From: Nonomuraea zeae
GTDB lineage: Bacteria; Actinomycetota; Actinomycetes; Streptosporangiales; Streptosporangiaceae
Reading direction: 5' to 3'
NCBI RefSeq assembly: GCF_005889725.1
Contig: NZ_VCKX01000091.1
Location: forward strand, 1-40,667
Length of the DNA: 40,667 bases
The position numbers and the translations under genes are program-made. Shown piece after piece: positions 15,331 through 24,893 of this stretch (within the stretch, counting starts at the first letter, position 1; each line of letters starts with the position of its first letter). The notes under the pieces were generated by a model that made no database searches, was not told the DNA's origin, and saw only the letters and a list, made by a program, of their open reading frames with translations.

Positions 15331-17589
15331 ATGTCGTCCGGTGACGGGGAGCAAGTACCGGGTTGGGCGGACACGGTCCGCGGCCTGGCCCACCGCGTTC
15401 TAGGGCCTGTGGCGGCGTCTGTCTGCTTCGCCGCGCGCGACGGCGACGGGCGCGGATACGCGTACGAGGCCGCGGCCGGCGTGCTCACCATTGCCGCGAC
15501 GGACGGCGTGAGCGCGTCCGTCGCGCTCCACCACTACCTCCGCGAACACTGCGGCCTGTCCGTGGGCTGGGACACGGAGCTGCCCCTGGCGGTGCCGTCG
15601 TTGCCCGCCGCGCCGCGCCGCGAGGGCACGGCCCGGGTCCGGGAGGGCTACTACTTCAACTTCTGCACCTTCAGCTACACCATGCCCTACTGGGACTGGG
15701 CCGACTGGGAACGCGAGATCGACTGGATGGCCCTGCACGGCATCACCATGCCGCTGGCCGTCACCGGTCACGAGGCCGCGATGCACGCCGCCTACTCCGA
15801 GCTCGGCCTCGACGACCGGCAGATCCGCCGGTTCCTGGGCGGGCCGGGCTACCTGCCGTTCCAGTTCATGGGCTGCCTCGACGACTTCGCCGGGCCGCTG
15901 CCCGCGTCGTGGATCGAGAGCCATCGCGAGCTCGGGGCGCGCATCCTCGACCGCGAGCGCGCCTTCGGCATGACCCCCGTGCTTCCCGCCTTCACCGGGC
16001 ATGTCCCGCGCGAGATCGCGGCCACGGCCCGCGCCGGCCGCCGCACCTGGCAGGGGTTCGAGACCTGGGTGCTCGACCCGGCCGACCCGCTGTACGCGCG
16101 GATCGGCGCCGAGATCGCCCGCGCCCAGATCAAGCTCTTCGGCACCGGCCACCTCTACGCCGCCGATCCGTTCATCGAGATGATCCCCATCGACGCCGAC
16201 CCGGCCTATCCCGGAGCCGTGGCGGCGGCGACGCTGGCCGGCCTGCTGGAGGCCGACCCGGAGGCGGTCTGGCTCATGCAGGCGTGGCCGTTCTCCTACC
16301 AGCGGGACTTCTGGACGAAGGACCGCGTCACCGCCTTCCTCGACGCGATCCCGGACGGCCGGATGCTGGTCGCGGACCTGTGGGCGGAGCACGATCCGCT
16401 GTGGGGCGAGTTCGAGGAGTTCGCCGGCAAGCCCTGGCTCTGGTGCGCGCTGCTCAACTTCGGCGGCCGCACCGATCCGGTCGCCGGCCTGCGCGGGGTG
16501 CCGGCCGCCGTGGACGCGGCCCTGGCGGCGGGCCGCCCGCCCGCCGGGCTCGGCCTGGCGATGGAGGCGACCCGCAACAACCCCGTCTTCTTCGAGCTGG
16601 TCGCCGACCAGATCTGGCACCAGGTCCCCGACGTCGCCGCCTGGCTCGACGCCTTCGTGACCGAACGCTACGGCCGGCCGGGCAGAGGGATCGAGGCAGG
16701 TCTGCGGGCGGCCTGGCGTGGGCTGCTGGACACCGTCTACGGCGCCGACGGGCTGCGGATCTCTCCCGACCGGTTCAAGGGCGTGCTCACCGCGAACCCC
16801 ACCTACGCCTGGACCCGCGACGGCGGCGCCGAGCTGCGCGCGGCCGTGGCCGGCACCCTCTGGTACCGGCCGGCGGTGCTCGCGCGGGCCTGGGAGCGGC
16901 TGATCGACGCGGCCGAGCGCGAGCCGGGGCTGGTCGCCGGGCCGCTCGGGCACGACCTAGCCGAGGCCGGCATCGCGTACCTGGCCAGGGTCGCCGACCG
17001 CCGCTGCGTCGAGGTCGTGGAGTCCGGCGGCGACCCCGAGCAGGTCGCCCGGTTCCTGAAGGTCTTCGAGGACCTCGACCGGATGCTGGCCTGCCGGCCC
17101 GAGTTCACCTTCCGCCACTGGGAGGACAAGGCCTTGTCCTGGGCCGCCGGGCCGGAGGACCGCGCGGTCCTGCGGGACAACGCCCGCAGGATCATCACGG
17201 TCTGGGGCACCGTGGACAGCCCGCTGCTCGACGACTACGCCGGCCGGCACTGGGCGGGGCTCGTGGGCGGCTACTACCGGGACCGCTGGGAGCTGTGGGC
17301 GCGGGGCCTGGCCGCCGCGCTCGCCGGCGAGCCCGGCGCGGAGGCCGAGCTGGCGCGACGGCTTCGCGAGCGGTCCGAGGACTTCCTGCGCGAGGGCGCG
17401 GCTCCGGTGGAGCCGGGTGACCTGGCCGCGGAGTCGCGCCGGCTGCACACCGCGTACGCCGGCGCTTTCGGCGACGTGCCGGGCGACGTGCCGGGCGACG
17501 CTTTCGGCGACGCGCGGGGCGACGTATCGGGCGGCGCTTCCGGCGGCGTGGCGGGCGGCGCGGACCCCGTACTCGAGGACGAACGATGA
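15331..17589 (+). CDS. alpha-N-acetylglucosaminidase, glycoside hydrolase family 89 (NAGLU-like)
   Basis: 752 residues of the NAGLU/GH89 family, which cleaves terminal alpha-linked GlcNAc with retention. Domains in order: the small N-terminal NAGLU_N alpha/beta domain (about 15-95), the catalytic TIM barrel (about 105-430) starting REGYYFNFCTFSYTMPYWDW, and the helical C-terminal domain (about 430-710). The predicted acid/base is Glu283 in YAADPFIEMIPI and the nucleophile Glu412 in GLAMEATRNNPV, aligned with the human NAGLU catalytic glutamates. There is no signal peptide, so it should act in the cytosol on an imported glycoside; many bacterial GH89 enzymes are secreted and multidomain. The C-terminus ends in a Gly/Asp-rich tail coded by 12-bp repeats. 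GAGGGG lies upstream of the ATG. First gene of an operon with murQ and a kinase. Confidence 0.92.
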   Translation: MSSGDGEQVPGWADTVRGLAHRVLGPVAASVCFAARDGDGRGYAYEAAAGVLTIAATDGVSASVALHHYLREHCGLSVGWDTELPLAVPSLPAAPRREGTARVREGYYFNFCTFSYTMPYWDWADWEREIDWMALHGITMPLAVTGHEAAMHAAYSELGLDDRQIRRFLGGPGYLPFQFMGCLDDFAGPLPASWIESHRELGARILDRERAFGMTPVLPAFTGHVPREIAATARAGRRTWQGFETWVLDPADPLYARIGAEIARAQIKLFGTGHLYAADPFIEMIPIDADPAYPGAVAAATLAGLLEADPEAVWLMQAWPFSYQRDFWTKDRVTAFLDAIPDGRMLVADLWAEHDPLWGEFEEFAGKPWLWCALLNFGGRTDPVAGLRGVPAAVDAALAAGRPPAGLGLAMEATRNNPVFFELVADQIWHQVPDVAAWLDAFVTERYGRPGRGIEAGLRAAWRGLLDTVYGADGLRISPDRFKGVLTANPTYAWTRDGGAELRAAVAGTLWYRPAVLARAWERLIDAAEREPGLVAGPLGHDLAEAGIAYLARVADRRCVEVVESGGDPEQVARFLKVFEDLDRMLACRPEFTFRHWEDKALSWAAGPEDRAVLRDNARRIITVWGTVDSPLLDDYAGRHWAGLVGGYYRDRWELWARGLAAALAGEPGAEAELARRLRERSEDFLREGAAPVEPGDLAAESRRLHTAYAGAFGDVPGDVPGDAFGDARGDVSGGASGGVAGGADPVLEDER
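17470..17561 (+). repeat. 12-bp tandem repeat array encoding a Gly/Asp tail
   Basis: About seven and a half units of the form GGCGACGTGCCG, GGCGACGCTTTC, GGCGACGCGCGG and GGCGGCGTGGCG run in the GH89 frame and encode GDVP, GDAF, GDAR, GDVS, GGAS and GGVA. The first two units are identical, indicating recent slippage. The repeat keeps frame, so copy-number change would only alter tail length. Confidence 0.85.
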
Positions 17590-17597
17590 GGAGCACG

Positions 17598-18494
17598 ATG
17601 ACCCACCTGGCACCACCGACCGAGGGCCGCAACCCCCGTACCGCCGCCATCGACACCCTGGAGTCCGGCGAGGTCCTCCGGCTGCTGCTGGAGGAGGACG
17701 CCAGGGCGGTCGCGGCGGCGCTCGCCGCGACCGGGCCGCTCGCCGAGGCGGTGGACGCGGCGCACCTGCGGCTGAGCAGGGGCGGGCGCGTGCACTACTT
17801 CGGCGCCGGCGCGTCGGGGCGGCTGGCGGTGCTGGACGCCACCGAGATCACGCCGACGTTCGGGGCGCCGCGCGACCTGTTCACCGCGCACTTCGCCGGC
17901 GGGCCCGCCGCGCTCACCGACTCCGCCATCGACAAGGAGGACGCCGAGGAGCTGGGGGCCGCCGACGCGGGGACGCTCGGCGAGGCCGACGTGGCGGTCG
18001 GGATCACAGCGTCAGGGTCCACCCGGTACGTGGCCGGCGCCCTGCGCGCGGCCGAGGCCGCCGGCGCGCTCACGGTGCTGGTCACCTGCAACCCGGACGC
18101 CCCGCTGCGGGCCGGCATCGTCGTGGCCGCCGGCACCGGTCCCGAGGCGCTGACCGGCTCCACCCGGCTCAAGGCGGGCACGGCCACCAAGGTCATCCTG
18201 AACGCGTTCTCGACGGCGCTCATGATCAAGGCGGGGCGCACGTACGGGAACCTCATGGTCGGGCTCGTGGCGACCAACGCCAAGCTCGGCGAGCGCGCGG
18301 TGAGCCTGCTCGTGGAGGCGACCGGGGAGGACGCGGCGACCTGCGGGGCCGCGCTCGCCGAAGCGGAAGGGCGGATCCCCGAGGCGCTCGTGCGGCTGCT
18401 CACCGGCTGCCCGGCCGAGCAGGCACGGGCCGCGCTGGCCGAGCACCCGGGCGTCCGGGCGGCGGTCACCGCGCTGGGCGGGCCCGCTCGATGA
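17598..18494 (+). CDS. murQ: N-acetylmuramic acid 6-phosphate etherase
   Basis: 298 residues. MurQ removes the D-lactyl ether from MurNAc-6-phosphate, giving GlcNAc-6-phosphate and D-lactate, in cytosolic cell-wall sugar recovery. The N-terminus TEGRNPRTAAIDTL is diagnostic. The SIS domain begins GGRVHYFGAGASGRLAVLDATE, in which Glu83 matches the E. coli catalytic Glu83. Glu114 in SAIDKED matches the second essential glutamate. Phosphate-binding GITASGSTRYVAGAL and LKAGTATKVILNAFSTALMI follow, and the C-terminal helical region is TNAKLGERAVSLL. ATG at 17598 is preferred over 17586 (which overlaps the GH89 stop) because GAGGAG precedes it and the catalytic residue numbering then agrees. It overlaps the kinase gene by 4 bp (ATGA). 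Confidence 0.95.
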   Translation: MTHLAPPTEGRNPRTAAIDTLESGEVLRLLLEEDARAVAAALAATGPLAEAVDAAHLRLSRGGRVHYFGAGASGRLAVLDATEITPTFGAPRDLFTAHFAGGPAALTDSAIDKEDAEELGAADAGTLGEADVAVGITASGSTRYVAGALRAAEAAGALTVLVTCNPDAPLRAGIVVAAGTGPEALTGSTRLKAGTATKVILNAFSTALMIKAGRTYGNLMVGLVATNAKLGERAVSLLVEATGEDAATCGAALAEAEGRIPEALVRLLTGCPAEQARAALAEHPGVRAAVTALGGPAR

Positions 18495-19528
18495 GCGGCG
18501 GCGCATTCGCGGGCGTGGACGTCGGCGGCGGCGGGATCAGGGTACGGATCGAGGCCGGCGGCGGGGTGATCGGCAACGGCGAGGACCCGGCTCCGGTGCC
18601 GCGCGTCCAGGGCCGGGTGGACCTCGACCGCCTCGCCGCCCGCATCATCGCCGCCGTCGTGACGGCGACCCGGCCACCGGGCGGGGACGGCACGTCTTCC
18701 GGGCTCCTCGGCGCCGCCGGAGAGGGCGGAGGGGCGGCCGGGCGGTTCGATGCGATGGCGGTGGGCGTCACCGGTCTGCCGGGGCTCGTGCGCGATCCCG
18801 GCACGTTGTGGCAGGCACTGGGGGAGCGGTTCGGGCTGGGCACGCTGGTGGTCGCGGGCGACATGGTCACCACGCACGTCGGCGCGCTCGGGTTCCGCCA
18901 GGGAGCCGTCGTCGCGGCCGGCACCGGCGTCATCGCGCTCGGCACCGACCTGGACGGCGTGTGGAACCAGGCCGACGGATGGGGACACCTGCTCGGCGAC
19001 CACGGCAGCGGGGCCTGGGTCGGCGGGCAGGGCCTCCAGGCCGCGCTGCGCGCGCACGACGGCCGGGCCGGCGGCTCGCCCGCCCTGCTCGAACGCATGA
19101 CCGCCCGGTACGGCCACCCGCTGGACCTGGTGGCGGCCGTCTACGGGGCGGGGGCGGCGGCCCACGAGCTGGCGTCGTTCGCCCCGGACGTCGCCGCCGC
19201 GGCCAGGCAGGGGGATCGGGTCGCGCGGCGGATCTGGACCGAGGCGGGCCGCCACCTCGGCCAGGCCGCCGTCGCCGCCGCCGAGGGGCTCGAACCGGTC
19301 TTCTCGTGGGGCGGCCGGCTCTTCGACGCCGCTGACCTGCTGATGGAGCCGTTCCAGGACACGGTGCGGGAGCTGCTGCCCGGCGCCCGCTTCGCGCCGC
19401 CGCGCGGCACCTCGGCCGACGGCGCGCTCGCCCTGGCCAAGGGCGCGGCCGACGGCGCGGTCCGGCCGCACCACCCCTACCTGTACGTCTTCACCGCCGA
19501 CCGGAGCCGGGCGGCGACCACACGGTGA
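18491..19528 (+). CDS. BadF/BadG/BcrA/BcrD-family amino-sugar kinase (GlcNAc/MurNAc kinase-like)
   Basis: 345 residues with the ASKHA fold. The phosphate-1 loop is AGVDVGGGGIRVRI; phosphate-2 is VVAAGTGVIALGTD; the sugar/hinge region is GWGHLLGDHGSGAWVGGQGLQAALRAHDG, typical of GlcNAc kinases; adenosine contacts may lie in FSWGGRLFDAADLL. The BadF family includes MurK of Clostridium, which phosphorylates both MurNAc and GlcNAc at C6, and mammalian-type NAGK. Placed directly after murQ (4-bp overlap), this kinase most likely makes the MurNAc-6-P that MurQ uses, replacing the PTS route of enterobacteria. Preference for MurNAc or GlcNAc cannot be read from sequence alone. A low-complexity insertion (GGDGTSSGLLGAAGEGGGAAG, about residues 57-80) is unusual. 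Last gene of the operon. Confidence 0.85.
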   Translation: MSGGAFAGVDVGGGGIRVRIEAGGGVIGNGEDPAPVPRVQGRVDLDRLAARIIAAVVTATRPPGGDGTSSGLLGAAGEGGGAAGRFDAMAVGVTGLPGLVRDPGTLWQALGERFGLGTLVVAGDMVTTHVGALGFRQGAVVAAGTGVIALGTDLDGVWNQADGWGHLLGDHGSGAWVGGQGLQAALRAHDGRAGGSPALLERMTARYGHPLDLVAAVYGAGAAAHELASFAPDVAAAARQGDRVARRIWTEAGRHLGQAAVAAAEGLEPVFSWGGRLFDAADLLMEPFQDTVRELLPGARFAPPRGTSADGALALAKGAADGAVRPHHPYLYVFTADRSRAATTR

Positions 19529-19586
19529 GCGGGGTGGGCGGCGACGTCACGGTGAGCCAGCGCGGGGCGGGGATGCCACAGTGAGC
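19521..19586. repeat. three copies of a stop-codon-containing decamer after the kinase gene
   Basis: CACGGTGAGC, which includes the kinase TGA stop, occurs at 19521-19530 and again at 19548-19557, with a near copy CACAGTGAGC at 19577-19586, each followed by a G-rich stretch. This resembles the duplicated gene end at 1293-1353. No gene or clear terminator lies in 19529-19623. Confidence 0.6.
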
Positions 19587-19623
19587 CAGGGCGGGGGCGT
19601 CACGCGAGCGGGCCGGGCGGCGC

Positions 19624-20748
19624 TCATCCGGACAGGCGGCCGAGCCGTTCCACCGCCTCCGCGAACTCGCTGACCATCTCGTACACGACCTCGCGAGCCG
19701 GTTTGACCTGGTCGAGCTGCCCCACCACCTGCCCGACGTAGTAGTTGACCAGCTCCAGCGCCCCCGGCTCGCCCCGCTCCGCCGCCGCGCCGATGCGGGC
19801 CATCGCCCCTTCGGCCACGAGGAGCTGCAACGGCATCCCCAGCGGCCCGGGGCTCTCCTGGGCGGAGTCCCACTCCTCCGTCCAGGCCGACTTGAGCTGC
19901 CTGGCCGGCTTCCCCGTACGCGACCGCGAGCGGACCGTGTCCAGCGACGAGGCCGCCAGCAGCTTGCGCTTGACCGCGGGGGAGGTCTCCGCCTCCTCCG
20001 TGGTCAGCCAGACCGAGCCGCACCACACGCCCTCCGCCCCGAGCGCCATGGCCGCGGCCATCTGCCGTCCCGAGGCGATCCCGCCCGCCGCCAGCACGGG
20101 GACCGGGCCGACCGCGTCCACGACCTGCGGCACCAGCACCATCGTGGAGATGTCGCCGGTGTGGCCGCCCGCCTCGGTGCCCTGCGCGACGATGAGGTCC
20201 GCGCCGGCCGCCACCTGCCTGCGGGCGTGCTCGACCGTGCCGACCAGCGCGGCCACGGGGACGCCCGCCTGCCGGGCCGCGGCCGTCATCTCGGGCGGAG
20301 GCGGTCCCAGGGCGCTGGCGATCAGGCCGATGGGATGCTTGAGCGCCACTTCGACCAGCCCCGACGCGCCCGCCGCCGTCACCCGCCGGCCGAACTCGTC
20401 GGCCACCGCCGTCAGCGGCTGCGCGGGCGCGGTCACGTCGTACTTGGACAGCAGGTGGGTGACGAAGTCGCGGTGCCGGTCGGGGATGAAGTCCATGAGG
20501 TGCGCGGTCCGGTCGAGCGCGGAGGCGTCGAGCTTTCCGGGCACGAGCACGTCCACTCCGTACGGCCGGCCGCCCACCCGCTCGTCGATCCAGGTGAGCT
20601 CGGTGTCGAGCTGGTCGGGCGAGTACGCGACGGCGCCCAGCACGCCGAACCCGCCCGCGTTCGTGACGGCGGCCACCACGTCGCGGCAGTGGCTGAAGGC
20701 GAACAGGGGGAAGTCGATGCCAAGACGCTCACAGATAGCGGTCCGCAT
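19624..20748 (-). CDS. nitronate monooxygenase / 2-nitropropane dioxygenase-family FMN protein
   Basis: 374-residue TIM-barrel flavoprotein of the NMO family. Motifs are the N-terminal FMN loop VTNAGGFGVLGAVAYSPDQL, the mid-barrel VEVALKHPIGLIASALG, IVAQGTEAGGHTG with the His expected near the flavin, and the phosphate clamp VPVLAAGGIASGRQMAAAMALGAEGVWCGS. Family members oxidise propionate 3-nitronate or related nitro compounds, but many annotated ones have other roles. This subgroup, with a long helical C-terminus (LVNYYVGQVVGQLDQVKPAREVV) and the insert WIDERVGGRPYGVDVLVPGK, is common in actinobacteria and uncharacterised. ATG at 20748 gives the canonical MRTAICERLGIDFPLF beginning. Monocistronic; it converges on the kinase operon. 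Confidence 0.87.
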   Translation of the reverse strand: MRTAICERLGIDFPLFAFSHCRDVVAAVTNAGGFGVLGAVAYSPDQLDTELTWIDERVGGRPYGVDVLVPGKLDASALDRTAHLMDFIPDRHRDFVTHLLSKYDVTAPAQPLTAVADEFGRRVTAAGASGLVEVALKHPIGLIASALGPPPPEMTAAARQAGVPVAALVGTVEHARRQVAAGADLIVAQGTEAGGHTGDISTMVLVPQVVDAVGPVPVLAAGGIASGRQMAAAMALGAEGVWCGSVWLTTEEAETSPAVKRKLLAASSLDTVRSRSRTGKPARQLKSAWTEEWDSAQESPGPLGMPLQLLVAEGAMARIGAAAERGEPGALELVNYYVGQVVGQLDQVKPAREVVYEMVSEFAEAVERLGRLSG

Positions 20749-20764
20749 GACCTGACGCTATCCG

Positions 20765-21439
20765 TCAGAACCTTGTTCGGTCCATCCCCGTGTCCGAGGT
20801 CACGTCCAGGGTGCCGGCGGGGGCGTGCCAGCCCAGCTCGGGGGTGTAGCCGCGGACCCGCCTGGCCGGCACGCCCGCCACGACGCTGTGGTCGGGGAAC
20901 ACCCCGCGCACCACCGCCCCGCCCGCCACCACGCACTGGCGGCCCAGCGTGGTGCCCGGCAGGATGATCGCGCCCGCGCCCAGCCACGAGCCGGAGCCGA
21001 TCGAGACCGGGCTGTTGCGCGGCCACTGCCGGCCGATGGGGACGTCGGGGTCGTCGTAGACGTGGTTCTGGTCAGTGATGTACACGTACGGGCCGGTGAA
21101 GACGTCGTCGCCGATGTCGATCGACTGGTGGGCCACGATGTGCGAGCCCCTGCCGATCGAGCAGCTCGCGCCGATGCGCAGGATGGAGGCGGGGCCGAGG
21201 TCCGGGCCCGGCATCATGCCGCAGGACAGCGACACGCGCTCGCCGATCAGCGTGTGGTCGCCGATCTCGATCCACTGCTCGCCGAAGATCGCGCCGGGGG
21301 GGAACGCGATGCTGACCCCGTCGCCGAGCCGGCGGAATCGATAACCCCCTGGAGAGACCGGGCTGATCGCGCCGGCGCGGCGGATCGCCGTGTAGGCACG
21401 GTGAATCAGCGTGCCCATCGCCCGGCGTACAAGTGACAT
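20765..21439 (-). CDS. left-handed beta-helix (hexapeptide) acyltransferase
   Basis: About 224 residues, dominated by hexapeptide repeats of the LbetaH fold: WIEIGDHTLIGERVSLSCG, SILRIGASCSIGRGSHIVAH and IDIGDDVFTGPYVYITDQNH. Further coils are SVSIGSGSWLGAGAIILPGT and LGRQCVVAGGAVVRGVFPDHSVVAGVPAR. The His in ITDQNHVYDDP corresponds to the catalytic His of O-acetyltransferases such as NodL/CysE/WbbJ-type enzymes, and VAGVPAR closes the helix. It is expected to transfer an acetyl group from acetyl-CoA to a sugar or lipid acceptor. ATG at 21439 lacks a ribosome site and may be leaderless; ATG at 21418 (MGTLIHRAYT) is an alternative, and the longer reading from 21562 is unlikely because it runs into the pyrG promoter. 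Divergent from pyrG; acceptor unknown. Confidence 0.85.
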   Translation of the reverse strand: MSLVRRAMGTLIHRAYTAIRRAGAISPVSPGGYRFRRLGDGVSIAFPPGAIFGEQWIEIGDHTLIGERVSLSCGMMPGPDLGPASILRIGASCSIGRGSHIVAHQSIDIGDDVFTGPYVYITDQNHVYDDPDVPIGRQWPRNSPVSIGSGSWLGAGAIILPGTTLGRQCVVAGGAVVRGVFPDHSVVAGVPARRVRGYTPELGWHAPAGTLDVTSDTGMDRTRF

Positions 21440-21496
21440 AAGGATCAAAGTTACCGCTAGGGCATGCCGTTCGGGCATGTGAGGGGCGTTGTTTGA

Positions 21497-21510
21497 TATC
21501 CTGAGAGCCC

Positions 21511-21511
<1 letters not shown>
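21497..21511 (+). promoter_or_regulatory. pyrG promoter -10 element, probable leaderless start
   Basis: TATCCT (21497-21502) in GTTTGATATCCTGAG lies 8 bp before the GTG at 21511. This spacing places the transcription start at or next to the start codon, and there is no ribosome site, so pyrG is probably translated from a leaderless mRNA. No strong -35 hexamer is seen. Attenuation of the Bacillus G-addition type is not apparent. Confidence 0.5.
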
Positions 21512-23210
<1,699 letters not shown>

Positions 23211-23214
<4 letters not shown>

Positions 23215-23855
23215 GCACCACCGGAGAGCCCGCGGGCGGCGCGGCCATGATCAGGGACACGCCCGAGGCGTGGGAAGTCGTCGAATCCAGAGATCGGTTC
23301 AAGGGCCACGTGATCCAGGTGGTCACCGACACCGTCAAGATGCCCCGTGACGAGGTCGCCGACCGCGACTACGTGGTGCATCCCGGCGCCGTCGCCGTGC
23401 TCGCGCTCGACGAGCGCGAGCGGGTCCTGATGATCAGGCAGTACCGCCATCCCACCCGCCAGCTGATGTGGGAGCTGCCGGCCGGGATCCGCGACGTCGA
23501 AGGCGAACCGCTCGTCACCGGCGCCGCCCGCGAGCTCGCGGAGGAGGCCGGATACCGCGCCGACACCTGGCACACGCTCGTCGACCTGCGCTCCTCGCCG
23601 GGCATGAGCGACGAGCGGATCCGGGTGTTCCTGGCCCGGGGGCTGAGCAGGATCCCCGACGAGGAGAACGGCTTCGTGCACCGGCACGAGGAGATCGACA
23701 TGCCGGTGGTGTGGATTCCGCTGGCCGACGCGGTCGAGAAGGCGCTCATGGGAATGATCCACAATTCCCCGGCCGTGGCCGGTATCCTCGCCGCGTATGC
23801 GGCTTCGGTTGAGGGGTTCGCCCTGTTGCGCCCCGCCGACGCCCCTGAGGCGTGA
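23211..23855 (+). CDS. NUDIX hydrolase, ADP-ribose pyrophosphatase-like
   Basis: 214 residues. The NUDIX domain (about 50-190) contains VLMIRQYRHPTRQLMWELPAG and the Nudix box GIRDVEGEPLVTGAARELAEEAG. The glutamates of RELAEEAG bind the catalytic metals, and the first Gly is displaced by one residue, as in actinobacterial homologues. The ELPAG segment before the box and SSPGMSDERIRVFLA after it are typical of ADP-ribose pyrophosphatases, which split ADP-ribose to AMP and ribose-5-phosphate. GTG at 23211 overlaps the pyrG stop, so translation is coupled. The first 40 residues are variable. The position between pyrG and xerD is conserved in the phylum; why is not known. Confidence 0.93.
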
Positions 23856-23870
23856 CGGAAGGACCAATTC

Positions 23871-24776
23871 GTGGAGGCAGTGCTCTCCAGCTACCTCGCC
23901 CATCTGGCGGTGGAGCGGGGCCTGGCTGCCAACACGCTCGCGTCCTACCGCCGTGACCTGCGCCGATACTTCGAACATCTGCAGGCTCGCGGCCGCCTGC
24001 GGCTCGACGAGGTGGGGGAGGCCGACGTGCAGGCCTTCCTCGCCGCGTTGCGCGAGGGCGACGGCGAGCACCCCGCCCTGGTCGCCAGCTCCGCCGCCCG
24101 CGCCGTCTCGGCCGTGCGCGGGCTGCACCGCTTCGCGCTGCGCGAAGGCGTCACGGCGCACGACCCCGCCCACGAGGTGCGCCCGCCGCGCCAGAACCGC
24201 CGCCTGCCCAAGGCGATCGCCGTGGACGAGGTCGAGCGGCTCATCGCCGCATCGGGCCCCGACGGCGCGCCTCTGACGCTGCGCAACCGCGCCCTGCTGG
24301 AGGTCCTGTACGGCACCGGCGCCCGCATCTCCGAAGCCGTCGGCCTGACCGTGGACGACCTCGAACCCGACCAGGTGCGCCTGCGCGGCAAGGGCGGGCG
24401 TACCCGGGTCGTGCCTTTGGGGCGCTATGCCCGCTCCGCGCTGGATGCCTATCTCGTACGTGCTCGTCCTGGATTGCTGGCCCACGGGCGCGGCACCCCC
24501 TGCGTGTTCCTGAACGCCCGCGGCGGGCCTTTGACCAGGCAGGGCGCGTGGGAGGTGCTCCAGGCGGCCGCCGAACGAGCCGGACTTGCCAGGATAAGTC
24601 CGCACGTACTCCGGCATTCCTTTGCAACTCACCTCTTGGACGGCGGCGCCGACGTTAGGGTGGTCCAGGAATTGCTCGGCCACGCCTCGGTGACGACCAC
24701 ACAGGTCTACACCCTGGTCACGGTCGACAAGCTTCGAGAGGTCTATGCCGCCGCGCATCCGCGTGCCCGGCAGTGA
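23871..24776 (+). CDS. xerD: tyrosine recombinase XerD
   Basis: 301 residues, standard length for XerC/D, which resolve chromosome dimers at dif with FtsK. The N-terminal SAM-like core-binding domain (1-100) is VLSSYLAHLAVERGLAANTL onward; the catalytic domain (110-301) has the full set Arg152 (GTGARISEAVGL), Lys174 (GKGGRTRVVPLG), His245 and Arg248 (SPHVLRHSFATHLL), His271 (LLGHASVTTTQVY) and the nucleophile Tyr280. The start is GTG with GGAAGGA six bases upstream. Location between the NUDIX and parA genes identifies it as XerD and not a phage integrase. There is a 117-bp gap with a possible new promoter before parA. Confidence 0.95.
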   Translation: MEAVLSSYLAHLAVERGLAANTLASYRRDLRRYFEHLQARGRLRLDEVGEADVQAFLAALREGDGEHPALVASSAARAVSAVRGLHRFALREGVTAHDPAHEVRPPRQNRRLPKAIAVDEVERLIAASGPDGAPLTLRNRALLEVLYGTGARISEAVGLTVDDLEPDQVRLRGKGGRTRVVPLGRYARSALDAYLVRARPGLLAHGRGTPCVFLNARGGPLTRQGAWEVLQAAAERAGLARISPHVLRHSFATHLLDGGADVRVVQELLGHASVTTTQVYTLVTVDKLREVYAAAHPRARQ

Positions 24777-24778
24777 TC

Positions 24779-24884
24779 TATAGTCTTTTGCGACGCGCGG
24801 CACCCACGGCGTGCCGCCTTGCCGCGTTTAGTGGTGACGCCATAGTGTCCGTCCGGACGGTCCGGTTCGGGATCGTCAGGGAGG
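24779..24884 (+). promoter_or_regulatory. promoter region of the parA-scpA-scpB-rluB operon
   Basis: TATAGT (24779-24784) right after the xerD stop is a good -10 box. It is followed by a hairpin with arms GCGGCAC (24797-24803) and GTGCCGC (24811-24817), and by the perfect 12-bp palindrome CCGTCCGGACGG (24849-24860). A second possible -10 is CATAGT at 24841-24846. The ribosome site GGGAGG (24879-24884) serves the parA GTG. The palindrome could be an operator or a leader hairpin; no regulator is assigned. Confidence 0.45.
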
Positions 24885-24893
24885 TTCGAGCTG

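Noticed and set aside
23871..24776. Phage or integrative-element integrase
   Set aside because: Size, motifs and the pyrG-NUDIX-xerD-parA-scpAB context identify the housekeeping XerD; no att repeats or cargo are seen.
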